Assembly (NCBI GenBank): GCA_025928535.1
Contig: JAICJJ010000141.1
Span: forward strand, 1-7,143
Length of the DNA: 7,143 nucleotides
Reading direction: 5' to 3'
DNA from: Thermomicrobiales bacterium
GTDB lineage: Bacteria; Chloroflexota; Chloroflexia; Thermomicrobiales; UBA6265
Positions 1 through 6,249 of this stretch are shown one piece after another; within the stretch, counting starts at the first letter, position 1, and each line of letters opens with the position of its first letter. The notes under the pieces were generated by a model. It had not been told where the DNA came from. It saw only the letters and a program-made list of their open reading frames with translations, and searched no databases. The translations under genes and the position numbers were made by a program.

Positions 1-1
1 A

Positions 2-1246
2 ACCGCGACCGGCGCCGCGTCGAGCGTCGTCAAGATCGTCGACGGCTGCGCGGAGCCGTTCGCGAGCGGTCTGCCCTCCACCGAAGGCATGTCCGGGCAC
101 ATCCAGGGACCATCCGGGCTGGCGTTTCTCGGCGACACGCTCTACGTCTTGCAAGACTCGCAAGACGACCGCGGCGATCTGCTGCCGAAATGGCCGAATG
201 GGGTCTACGCGGTGACGGCGGAAGGCCGCGTCCGCCTCGTCGCCGACATCTCGACCTGGATGATCGCCAATCCGACCAAAGAGATCCCCTACGACCGGGG
301 CAAACTCGGCGAAACGTTCGGGATGATCGCCGGCGACGGTTTTCTCTGGGTGGTCGAAAGCAATGAAGGCCAGGTGCTGAAGGTGACGCCCGATGGCGGC
401 ATCACCCGTCTCGTCGATCTCTCGGAAGGCCACCCGGTCCCGACCGGCATCGCCCCCGCGCCGGACGGCGGCGTCTACGTCGGCAATCTGACGGCGGCGC
501 CCTATCCCAACGGCGCCGCGAAGGTCTTGCACGTCCACCCGGATGGCTCGGTCGAGACGGTCTGGTCCGGCTTGACCGCCGTCACGGCGCTGGCGGTCGA
601 TGCGGCCGGCGTGCTCCATGTGCTCGAGATGGCGTCGGGCAACGTCACGCAGCGGCCGTTCGTGCGGCCGAACAGCGGCCGGGTCGTCAAGCAGATCGCG
701 CCGAACCAGTTCCAGGAAGTCGTCTCGAAACTCGATTTCCCGATTTCGATGGCGTTCGGTCCGGATGGCGCGCTCTACGTGTCCGACTATGCGCTCGGCT
801 TGGGCGGACCGTCCGGCGCGATCTTGCGCGTGGCGGCTGGTTCGGCGTTTCTGACGCCGCCTCAGGACGTTTTCGCCAGGTCGTCCTGTTCCGGATTCGC
901 CGACGCCCGTACGGCGCTGGCGACGCAGGAACAGCGGCAAACATCGGTGGAAGTGATGGCGCCGGCCACGCCCGGACCGACGCCGCCGCCCAGCGCGATC
1001 CACGTCACGATCCGCAATTTCGCGTTCGATCCGGCGAAACTGACGATCTCCGTCGGGCAGACCGTGACCTGGACCAACGAAGACGCCGTGCCGCACACGG
1101 CCACCGCGACTTCGCCGGCGAAAGCGTTCGATTCCGGCAATCTCAATCAGGGACAGCGTTACAGTTTCACCTTCGACAAGGCCGGAACCTACGACTACAT
1201 CTGCATCTATCACCCGTACATGAAGGGAACGATCGTCGTGCAGTAG
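2..1246 (+). CDS. ScyD/ScyE-type beta-propeller protein with C-terminal cupredoxin domain (5' partial)
   Basis: The reading frame is open from base 2, so the ATG at 89 is internal and the true start lies left of the window. Residues are numbered from that ATG. Residues 1 to about 255 carry repeated propeller-blade motifs, for example GPSGLAF near 7, GMIAGDGFLWVVES in the second blade and PISMAFGPDGALYVSDY from 218. This pattern is typical of ScyD/ScyE and NHL-like extracellular propellers. After a Cys-containing spacer comes a Pro/Thr linker (about 292-301) and a plastocyanin/amicyanin-like cupredoxin (303-385). Its type-1 copper ligands look complete: His336 in VPHTAT, then Cys372, His375 and Met378 in a C-x-x-H-x-x-M loop. 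I infer an exported electron-transfer or copper-binding protein; the signal peptide would be off-window. The propeller's substrate is unknown. ScyD/ScyE were named from scytonemin clusters, but nothing here points to that pigment. Confidence 0.85.
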   Translation, partial: TATGAASSVVKIVDGCAEPFASGLPSTEGMSGHIQGPSGLAFLGDTLYVLQDSQDDRGDLLPKWPNGVYAVTAEGRVRLVADISTWMIANPTKEIPYDRGKLGETFGMIAGDGFLWVVESNEGQVLKVTPDGGITRLVDLSEGHPVPTGIAPAPDGGVYVGNLTAAPYPNGAAKVLHVHPDGSVETVWSGLTAVTALAVDAAGVLHVLEMASGNVTQRPFVRPNSGRVVKQIAPNQFQEVVSKLDFPISMAFGPDGALYVSDYALGLGGPSGAILRVAAGSAFLTPPQDVFARSSCSGFADARTALATQEQRQTSVEVMAPATPGPTPPPSAIHVTIRNFAFDPAKLTISVGQTVTWTNEDAVPHTATATSPAKAFDSGNLNQGQRYSFTFDKAGTYDYICIYHPYMKGTIVVQ

Positions 1247-1263
1247 ACGGCGTTTCCATTTTG

Positions 1264-1365
1264 CCCTCCCCCCCCTCCCCCCGCTCCCGCTGCGGCAGGC
1301 GAGTGAAGATGGCGCGTTCGTGCTCCCCTCGCCCATTGCTGCGGGCGAGGGGCAGGGGGTGAGGG
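1264..1365. repeat. Intergenic inverted-repeat element, copy 1
   Basis: A C-rich left arm from 1264 and a G-rich right arm ending GGGGGTGAGGG at 1365 form an imperfect inverted repeat. It contains a perfect 10-bp hairpin: CCCCTCGCCC at 1325-1334, an 8-base loop, and GGGCGAGGGG at 1343-1352. The inner segment GCTCCCCTCGCCCAT (1322-1336) recurs in copy 2 at 2955-2969, and TCCCGCTGCG (1285-1294) also recurs. The element starts 18 bases after a plus-strand stop codon and ends 13 bases before the stop codon of the convergent minus-strand gene. No open reading frame or transposase is present. Pyrimidine/purine-rich intergenic repeats of this look are common in high-GC genomes. A bidirectional terminator role is an inference from placement. 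Confidence 0.75.
1325..1352. terminator. Putative bidirectional terminator hairpin in repeat copy 1
   Basis: A perfect 10-bp GC-rich stem with an 8-base loop sits between two convergent genes. There is no clear T-tract on either side, so factor-independent termination is uncertain. The placement is the main support. Confidence 0.4.
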
Positions 1366-1378
1366 ATATTCCCGTCGG

Positions 1379-2155
1379 TCAGCCCCCGCGCAGTTGAGCG
1401 ACGGTCGATTCGGCGGCGGCGCGGAGTCGGTCGTGGGCGTCAAGGAGCGCGATCACGGCGTCGACGCGGCCGGCGAGGTCGAGCACGGTGTCGATGTCTT
1501 TCGGCCGCTCCCGGGCCCGCTCCATCGCGGCGCGAAGGGCGGCGACATCGTCATCGTCCGCCGCCAGCGCGGCTGAGAGGGCGTCCGCCAGGTCCGGATT
1601 CGGCGCCGTCGGCGTCGAGTCGGCGATCGTGACCGGCAAGAGCGCCCGCAACTCGTCGAGCAAGATCAGCGCCCGCTCGACCCGAGACGGCTCCGCGATT
1701 TCCGCCACCGCCGCCTCGTCGATGACCGTCTCATCCTGGGCGTTCAAGGTCGCCGTTTCGTCCGTCGTCTCGAACGCGCCGGTCGATCCGGTGGGCGCCG
1801 ACCATGTCGGCCAAGCCGCCGACGTCGGCCAGGCCGTCGCGCCGGCGTCGGCGCTTGTGTCAGTCGAGCCGATCGTTTCCGATTCCGCCGCGATCACGAT
1901 CGCCGGCTCGGTTTCCGGCTGCGCTATTTCCGATTCGGCGCCGTCGCCCGTCGGCTCCGACGCCGGTTCCGCATTCGCTCGCTCGTCGGCGAGCGGCCAG
2001 CCGTTGCTCGGCGACAAGGGCGCCGGCGCCGGCGGCGCGCTCTCCGTGACCGGCGGCTGGGCCGGGGACAGGTCGTCCGGCAGGCGAACGCCGCAGGTCG
2101 TGCAGAAATTGGCGTTCGGACGTGCGGGCGCCCCGCAATTCGGGCAGCGTTCCAT
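1379..2155 (-). CDS. Zinc-ribbon protein with disordered linker and helical C-terminal region
   Basis: The 258-residue product opens with a zinc ribbon: Cys4 and Cys7 in CPNCG, then Cys18 and Cys21 in FCTTCG. These four Cys ligands fit the small zinc-ribbon domain found at the N-terminus of many uncharacterised bacterial proteins. Residues about 25-150 are low complexity, rich in Ala, Pro, Glu, Thr and Ser with several Trp, and probably disordered. Residues about 155-258 look alpha-helical, with Leu/Ala-rich amphipathic stretches (VERALILLDELRALLP and DTVLDLAGRVDAVIALLDAH). I see no membrane segment, so the protein is probably cytoplasmic. The start is supported by a strong ribosome site (GGAGGAG, minus strand, 2161-2167) five bases before the ATG. 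The function is unknown; it may be a protein- or nucleic-acid-binding scaffold. It converges with the propeller gene and diverges from the DUF1989 gene. Confidence 0.8.
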   Translation of the reverse strand: MERCPNCGAPARPNANFCTTCGVRLPDDLSPAQPPVTESAPPAPAPLSPSNGWPLADERANAEPASEPTGDGAESEIAQPETEPAIVIAAESETIGSTDTSADAGATAWPTSAAWPTWSAPTGSTGAFETTDETATLNAQDETVIDEAAVAEIAEPSRVERALILLDELRALLPVTIADSTPTAPNPDLADALSAALAADDDDVAALRAAMERARERPKDIDTVLDLAGRVDAVIALLDAHDRLRAAAESTVAQLRGG

Positions 2156-2188
2156 CTCGACTCCTCCGCTCGGTCGCCATGGGCCAAG

Positions 2189-2197
2189 AGTATGGCA
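2189..2197 (-). promoter_or_regulatory. Candidate extended -10 promoter for the zinc-ribbon gene
   Basis: On the minus strand TGC is followed by CATACT, a 4-of-6 match to TATAAT with an upstream TGn. It would give a leader of roughly 27 bases before the ATG at 2155. No good -35 is seen. Confidence 0.3.
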
Positions 2198-2230
2198 CAG
2201 CGGGCGCGGCTGGGAGGCCGCGGCGGCCCA

Positions 2231-2239
2231 TGCGACAAT
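2231..2239 (+). promoter_or_regulatory. Candidate extended -10 promoter for the DUF1989 gene
   Basis: TGC followed by GACAAT is a 4-of-6 match to the -10 consensus with an extended TGn, about 44 bases before the chosen ATG. The -35 region is not recognisable, so this is a weak call. Confidence 0.25.
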
Positions 2240-2271
2240 AGCGCCCGACGCATGACGAGCAGGCTATCAGT

Positions 2272-2276
2272 GGGAG
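2272..2276 (+). promoter_or_regulatory. Ribosome binding site that decides the DUF1989 start
   Basis: GGGAG lies seven bases before the ATG at 2284 but only one base before the GTG at 2278. The spacing therefore favours ATG 2284 over the two-codon-longer GTG start. Confidence 0.6.
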
Positions 2277-2283
2277 CGTGAAG

Positions 2284-2907
2284 ATGTCGGACCCGCTCAG
2301 CGGAGCGCTGGCGATCAAGGCGCGGCAAATCCGGCCGGGAACGGCGCTGCCGGTCGAAGTCAAGGCCGGGCAATTGCTGCAAATCGTCGACGTCGACGGC
2401 AAGCAGGTCGCCGACTTCGTCGCGTTCAATCTGACCGACGCCAACGAGTTTCTCTCGACGGCGGTGACGCGGTCGGCGACGACGAGCCTGATCCCGCAGC
2501 AAGGGATGACGCTCTATTCGAACCGGCGGCGGCCGATGTTCGAGATCGTCGACGATACGGTTGGCCGGCACGACATGCTCTTTGCCGCCTGCGATCCGGT
2601 TCGCTACGAAATGCTCGGCGCGTCCGATCACGCCAACTGCCGGACGGCGCTGACGACAGCGCTGCAATCGTACGGCGCGACGTTCGATCACATGCCGGAC
2701 CCGATCAACTGGTTCATGTACGTCACGATCAAGCAGCGGGGCGAACTCGAAATCCGGGAGCCGCTGGCCGAGCAAAACGATTTCGTGCTGTTGAAAGCGT
2801 TGATGGACGTCGTCGTCGCGGTCTCGGCCTGTCCGCAAGACCTCACGCCGACCAACGCCGGCAAGCCGACCGACATCATGCTGCGGGTGTACAAGGCGGC
2901 GGAATAG
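2284..2907 (+). CDS. DUF1989 / urea carboxylase-associated family protein
   Basis: The 207-residue product matches the DUF1989 family along its whole length. Visible motifs, numbered from ATG 2284, are an N-terminal GQLLQIVDVDGKQVADFVAFN segment split around Asp36-Asn49, TRSATTSL near 62-69, CDPVRYEMLG from Cys103, HANC at 116-119, and the C-terminal CPQDLTPTNAG from Cys183. Members bind zinc, and the conserved His116 and the Cys residues are the likely ligands. Related proteins occur beside urea or guanidine carboxylases, and a two-subunit pair (CgdAB) was shown to be carboxyguanidine deiminase. Here the gene stands alone with no carboxylase, amidolyase or transporter beside it, so the substrate cannot be assigned; a small guanidino- or ureido-type compound is only a guess. 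It is probably cytoplasmic. Repeat copy 2 begins at the base after the TAG stop. Confidence 0.88.
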   Translation: MSDPLSGALAIKARQIRPGTALPVEVKAGQLLQIVDVDGKQVADFVAFNLTDANEFLSTAVTRSATTSLIPQQGMTLYSNRRRPMFEIVDDTVGRHDMLFAACDPVRYEMLGASDHANCRTALTTALQSYGATFDHMPDPINWFMYVTIKQRGELEIREPLAEQNDFVLLKALMDVVVAVSACPQDLTPTNAGKPTDIMLRVYKAAE

Positions 2908-2998
2908 CCCTCACCCCCAACCCCTCTCCCGCTGCGACAGGAGAGGGGAGACGCGCTCCCCTCGCCCATCGCAATGGGAGAGGGGTCGGGGGCGAGGG
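2908..2998. repeat. Intergenic inverted-repeat element, copy 2
   Basis: The 23-base ends (2908-2930 and 2976-2998) are inverted repeats with two mismatches. Inside are two hairpins. One is CCCCTCTCC (2921-2929) with GGAGAGGGG (2940-2948). The other is a 12-bp stem, 2958-2969 with 2974-2985, with one G-A mismatch and a CGCA loop. Sequence and architecture match copy 1. The element starts at the base right after the DUF1989 stop codon and contains no gene. Confidence 0.8.
2958..2985. terminator. Putative terminator hairpin in repeat copy 2
   Basis: A 12-bp stem with one mismatch and a four-base loop, 50 bases downstream of the DUF1989 stop. It lacks a T-tract. It may end transcription of the plus-strand gene, but this is not certain. 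Confidence 0.4.
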
Positions 2999-3009
2999 AA
3001 CGCACACGC

Positions 3010-3352
3010 AAAGACGCCGACAACCGCTTGCGCAGTCGTCGGCGTCCGTGCCCTTCACTCGGAAGCCGCCGGCGTCGTTGGGCTCTGCCGGTCTCCGGAT
3101 CGTCCGCGGCGATGCGGTGTGACCCGCGATTGCCGCCTGACGTTTTCCCGGCGCGGACGAATGTCCGTCGCCCCGCCGGCCGTCCATGTCGGCGTTGCCG
3201 CCGAGCCGGATTGCCGGCCGCCACGTCCAGTCGCCCGGTCGTGGGGGAAACCGGAGCGGATCGACGCGTTCCTTGCGGTTCGCTGCGATCCCTGGATGCC
3301 GCGGGATTGCGTCCCGCCGCATTTCCGCTTTCGCGGACCCCCGTGCTTCAGT
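3010..3352 (-). ncRNA. Candidate structured small RNA of unknown class (about 343 nt)
   Basis: This gene-free stretch has all the parts of a transcription unit on the minus strand: a promoter at 3359-3386, a predicted start near 3352, a chain of hairpins, and a terminal hairpin at 3013-3046. The hairpins, in transcription order, are: 3337-3324 (UCCGC, GAAA loop, GCGGA); 3322-3296 (AUGC and GCGGGA arms around CGCAA); 3291-3258 (GGAUCG/CGAUCC enclosing a GCAA-capped hairpin); 3244-3221 (CCACG/CGUGG enclosing CCGG, GCGA, CUGG); 3218-3205 (GCCGG, CAAU, CCGGC); 3204-3189 (UCGGCG, GCAA, CGCCGA); 3172-3150; 3136-3106; 3091-3069. G-run 3342-3338 could pair with C-run 3247-3243 to close a multibranch domain. 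I could not match it to tmRNA, RNase P RNA, 6S RNA, SRP RNA, tRNA-Sec or a familiar riboswitch. There is no credible reading frame. Confidence 0.55.
3013..3046 (-). terminator. Terminal hairpin of the candidate RNA
   Basis: Read on the minus strand, GACGCCGACGACUGC (3046-3032) pairs along 15 positions with GCGGUUGUCGGCGUC (3027-3013), allowing two G-U wobbles, around a GCAA loop. UUU (3012-3010) follows. The U-tract is short, but the stem is strong and the wobble pairs fit only the minus-strand transcript. Confidence 0.6.
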
Positions 3353-3358
3353 ACGTTC

Positions 3359-3386
3359 ACTCTATCAACTTTTGACACATTGTCAA
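3359..3386 (-). promoter_or_regulatory. Sigma-70-type promoter for the candidate RNA, with palindrome over the -35
   Basis: On the minus strand a perfect TTGACA (3386-3381) and TAGAGT (3364-3359, 4 of 6 to TATAAT) are separated by 16 bases, in an A/T-rich island of otherwise GC-rich DNA. The -35 is one arm of a perfect 6-bp inverted repeat, TTGACA-ATG-TGTCAA (3372-3386), which could be an operator. The predicted start is an A at about 3352. The nearest upstream stop codon, that of the PIG-L gene, is about 50 bases away. Confidence 0.6.
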
Positions 3387-3436
3387 TACCCCGATTTTGG
3401 GACTTCGCGCCGGCTTGGGCGGCCGCCATCGGAGTG

Positions 3437-4264
3437 TCAGGCCCTGAGCCGCCAGAAGCGCTCGCCGAGGACGCCGTCGCCGGTCCGCTCGGCGTAGGCG
3501 CGCATCGTCGCGTCGATTTCGGCCGGGGAATCGCCGGAGCCGACATAGTCGAACACCGTTTCCAGTTGCGACGGATAGGCGAGGATCGCCGCCAGTTTGG
3601 CGGGCCAGACGGCCGCGACGTCGATCGTCGCCGCCGGCTCGACCGGATGCGGCGCGGCCAGGTCGGCCAGCCGCGTCTCCAGCGCGCCGGGGTTGATCGC
3701 GTAGGGAAGATCTTCGTAAAACCAGACATCCCAGCCGTCGCGCGCCAGCCGCGTCCCGGCGAGGAAGGCAATCTGGTGGTCGACGTGATTGCCGACGCCG
3801 AGCGGGGCGTAGATGCGCGCGCCGGCCGGCGGCCTGGCCAGATCGAGCAACGCCGCCGCGACCGTGTCAGGCAAGTCCATTTCGGCGGGAGCGACGGCGC
3901 CGAAGAGTTGGGGGTTGCCGAGGTAATGGCGGTCGCGGTAGATCGCGTCGCGGAAGGGCAACACCCGCGTCGTCGCGCCGAGGCGATCGGCGGCGGCCGC
4001 TTCTTCGGCCCGCCGGCTGGCGATCACGGTCGTGGCGTCGAAGCCCCAGGCGCGGTGCAGTTCTTCGGCGAATTCGTGCAGCGGCGTCGCCGGATCCGGC
4101 TCGCTGCCGAAGACGACGCTGATCTGGGGCGCGCGGTCGGCGTCGGCCAGCAACCGCGCCGTGCCGCCGCAGGAGAGCGCGATGTCGTCGTAGTGGGGCG
4201 ACAGGAAATGATGGGCGGTCGGGCCGGCGAGGGAGGCCGGGAGGGTGGTCGTCTGGTCGCTCAT
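3437..4264 (-). CDS. PIG-L family deacetylase (LmbE-like)
   Basis: The 275-residue product carries the PIG-L/LmbE hallmarks. SPHYDDIALSCGG at 22-34 gives His24 and Asp27 as zinc ligands and Asp26 as the likely general base. RRAEEAAAADRLGA follows at 84-97, and GNHVDHQ at 158-164 supplies the third ligand, His163. Members are zinc hydrolases that remove an N-acetyl group from a sugar, as in mycothiol, bacillithiol, antibiotic or glycolipid pathways; the substrate cannot be read from sequence. No signal peptide is seen, so it should act in the cytoplasm. The length is normal and all key residues are present. The start ATG overlaps the selB stop by four bases (ATGA), with AAGGAG (minus strand, 4270-4275) five bases upstream inside selB, so translation is probably coupled. 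It is the last protein gene of the operon, and no clear terminator follows it. Confidence 0.9.
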   Translation of the reverse strand: MSDQTTTLPASLAGPTAHHFLSPHYDDIALSCGGTARLLADADRAPQISVVFGSEPDPATPLHEFAEELHRAWGFDATTVIASRRAEEAAAADRLGATTRVLPFRDAIYRDRHYLGNPQLFGAVAPAEMDLPDTVAAALLDLARPPAGARIYAPLGVGNHVDHQIAFLAGTRLARDGWDVWFYEDLPYAINPGALETRLADLAAPHPVEPAATIDVAAVWPAKLAAILAYPSQLETVFDYVGSGDSPAEIDATMRAYAERTGDGVLGERFWRLRA

Positions 4265-6249
4265 TTCGTCTCCTTGGCGGCCGCCGCGCGTCCCGCGCCG
4301 GGGCCGGCGTAGCGCACTCGTTCGTCGCCGACGCGCCGGGTCAGGCGGCGTTGATCGAAATGTTCGAGCGTCGCCTGGGCGTATTTGCGGCTGGCCCCGA
4401 AGTGATCGCGAAAACCGGCGAGGGTCAGCACGCCGTCGCGGTCGAGGATCGCCAGCGTTTCGGCCACGAGCCGTTCGTAGGCGTCCGGCGCGTAGAGGAT
4501 GTTGTCGGCGACGCGGACGACTTCGCCCAATTCTTCGAGCGCCGCCGCCGTTTGCGGGTCGAGGCCGAATTCGGCGGGCGCCGGCGGCGTGAACGGCTGC
4601 GCTGCCACCGCCGCCAGGAAGCGATCGGCCAGTTCGCGCCGGGCCGGGTCGAGGGCGATCCGAAATTCGGGGAGGCGCAGCGTCGCCCCGTCGTCGGTCA
4701 CGATGCCGCGCGCCGCGGCGGACGCGACGATCTCGTCGAAGAGACGAGGCGCGGCAATTTTGAGGCGCCGTTTCACCTCTTCCCGCGGCATCCCACGGCG
4801 CAATGGCTGCGCCGCGTGGTGAGCGGCGAGGATGCCGCGCAGCCGGTCCGTCAGGTTGGTCCAGGCGGTCGTCGCGACGACGAAATCGGACGGACGCAGC
4901 GGCGCGCCAGGCCTGGTCAGGGCAATCGCGTCGCCCTCGGCGATCAATTGCTCCAGCGCGGCGTCGACCTGTTCCGGCGAGAGTCCGGCCGCGCCGCCCG
5001 CGCGCAGGTCGCGGATTTCGCGCGGGCCGGCTTCGATCGCCTGCAGCACGATGTCGTCCGGGCTGCCGGCGGCCAGGGTCTCCAGCGCGCCAAGGACGTC
5101 CGGCCGGAAGCGGCGGTGGCGCGGCGGCGCCGGATCGACGATCGCGCCGCCGCCGACGGTGTCGCTCGGCGACGGCCGGCGGACGATGAAGCGATCCCCT
5201 TTCAGCGCCGCGACCGGCTCCCGAAAGCGGAATTGCACCCAGCCCGTCTCACCCGGTTCGAGCCGTTCCCGGTCGAGCAACGTGACGCGAGCAGGAAACT
5301 CGGCGGCGCCGAGAAAGAGATCGACTTCGTCGTTTTGCTCCAGCGTCACCGGCGCGTCCGGGATCAGGCGGAGTTGGGCGTCGAGCCGGCGCGACGATTG
5401 GAGAAGACCCGGCGCGGCGAGAACGTCGCCGCGTCGCAGATCTTCGACGGCGACGCCGGCGAGGTTGACCGCGACCCGGCTGCCCGGCGCCGCCCGCTCG
5501 ACCTTCGTCTGGTGCGTTTGCAGGCCGCGGACGCGCGTCGAGAGGCCGTCCGGCTCGATGCGCACGTCCTGGCCGACGCTCAGATCGCCGCCGGAAAGCG
5601 TGCCGGTGACGACCGTGCCGAAACCGGCGACGGTGAAGACGCGGTCGATCGGCAGCCGCGGGCGGTTCGCGCCAGCGCGGGGCGGGATGGCGGCGACCAC
5701 CCGATCGAGCGCGGCGAGCAGATCGGGCAATCCCGCCCCGGTCAGCGCCGACACCGTGACGATCGGCGCGTCCGCGAGCGCGGTCGACCCGACCCGCGCG
5801 CGCGTTTCTTCCCGGACGAGCTCGAGCCAGTCGGGATCGACCGCGTCGGTCTTGGTCAGGACAATGACGCCGTGGGCGATCCCGAGCAGATCGAGAATCG
5901 CCAGATGCTCTGCCGTTTGCGGCATCGGTCCTTCGTCGGCGGCGACGATCAGCATCGCGGCGTCGATGCCGCCGACGCCGGCCAGCATGTTCTTGATGAA
6001 CCGCTCGTGACCGGGCACGTCGACGATGCTGACCTCGCGACCGCTCGGCAAGGTCAGCCAGGCGAAGCCGAGATCGATCGTCATCGCCCGCGCCTTTTCC
6101 TCGGCCAGGCGATCCGGATCGATGCCGGTCAGCGCCCGGACGAGCGTCGATTTGCCATGGTCGACGTGGCCGGCGGTGCCGATGACGACCGGCCGGCGCG
6201 CGGCCGCGTCGGGGCCGTCGGGATGATTGGACGAGTCGCGATCGGTCAC
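4261..6249 (-). CDS. selB: Selenocysteine-specific translation elongation factor SelB
   Basis: SelB is a GTPase that carries selenocysteinyl-tRNA to the ribosome at UGA codons marked by a SECIS element in the mRNA. The 662-residue product has the G1 motif GHVDHGKS (27-34), switch I ending in MTIDLGFA (56-63), which is diagnostic of SelB rather than EF-Tu, G3 DVPGHE (77-82) and G4 TKTD (132-135). Two EF-Tu-like beta-barrel domains follow (about 195-370). The C-terminal winged-helix modules (about 400-650) end in [20 protein letters not shown], the RNA-binding wing region. The length is slightly above the usual 610-640 and the gene looks intact. The start is GTG at 6249, overlapping the upstream stop as GTGA, with only a weak AAGGAA-like site about ten bases before it. 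The residue before MT is Ala where many homologues have Gly or Glu. No selA, selD, selC or selenoprotein gene is visible nearby. Confidence 0.95.
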   Translation of the reverse strand: MTDRDSSNHPDGPDAAARRPVVIGTAGHVDHGKSTLVRALTGIDPDRLAEEKARAMTIDLGFAWLTLPSGREVSIVDVPGHERFIKNMLAGVGGIDAAMLIVAADEGPMPQTAEHLAILDLLGIAHGVIVLTKTDAVDPDWLELVREETRARVGSTALADAPIVTVSALTGAGLPDLLAALDRVVAAIPPRAGANRPRLPIDRVFTVAGFGTVVTGTLSGGDLSVGQDVRIEPDGLSTRVRGLQTHQTKVERAAPGSRVAVNLAGVAVEDLRRGDVLAAPGLLQSSRRLDAQLRLIPDAPVTLEQNDEVDLFLGAAEFPARVTLLDRERLEPGETGWVQFRFREPVAALKGDRFIVRRPSPSDTVGGGAIVDPAPPRHRRFRPDVLGALETLAAGSPDDIVLQAIEAGPREIRDLRAGGAAGLSPEQVDAALEQLIAEGDAIALTRPGAPLRPSDFVVATTAWTNLTDRLRGILAAHHAAQPLRRGMPREEVKRRLKIAAPRLFDEIVASAAARGIVTDDGATLRLPEFRIALDPARRELADRFLAAVAAQPFTPPAPAEFGLDPQTAAALEELGEVVRVADNILYAPDAYERLVAETLAILDRDGVLTLAGFRDHFGASRKYAQATLEHFDQRRLTRRVGDERVRYAGPGAGRAAAAKETK

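Noticed and set aside
1924..2838. A 304-codon minus-strand frame opposite the DUF1989 gene
   Set aside because: It overlaps the recognised DUF1989 and zinc-ribbon genes in other frames and encodes Arg-rich low-complexity sequence.
1264..2998. The two repeats as part of a CRISPR array or insertion sequence
   Set aside because: There are only two copies, they are 1.5 kb apart, each has a different internal sequence, and there are no spacers, transposase or leader.
3296..3337. Resemblance of the GAAA hairpin followed by GGGACGCAA to the c-di-GMP-I riboswitch
   Set aside because: The GGACGCAA string lies in the loop of its own 6-bp stem rather than in the riboswitch junction. The second helix and receptor are not recognisable, and no gene follows in this direction.
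3010..3352. tRNA-Sec (selC), RNase P RNA or tmRNA as an explanation of the RNA candidate
   Set aside because: There is no T-loop GGTTCGA, no UCA anticodon loop, no CCA-end acceptor stem, no conserved GAGGAAAGUC core and no tmRNA resume sequence.
2688..3771. Three minus-strand open frames (2688-3224, 2876-3322, 3055-3771) through the RNA candidate
   Set aside because: Two run straight through repeat copy 2 or into the DUF1989 gene. All are Arg/Pro/Gly-rich and lack domains and good ribosome sites. The hairpins and terminator explain the stretch better.
3119..4312. A 397-codon plus-strand frame across the RNA region and the PIG-L gene
   Set aside because: Most of it is antisense to the PIG-L gene, which has complete catalytic motifs. 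The rest is low-complexity and Arg-rich with no ribosome site.
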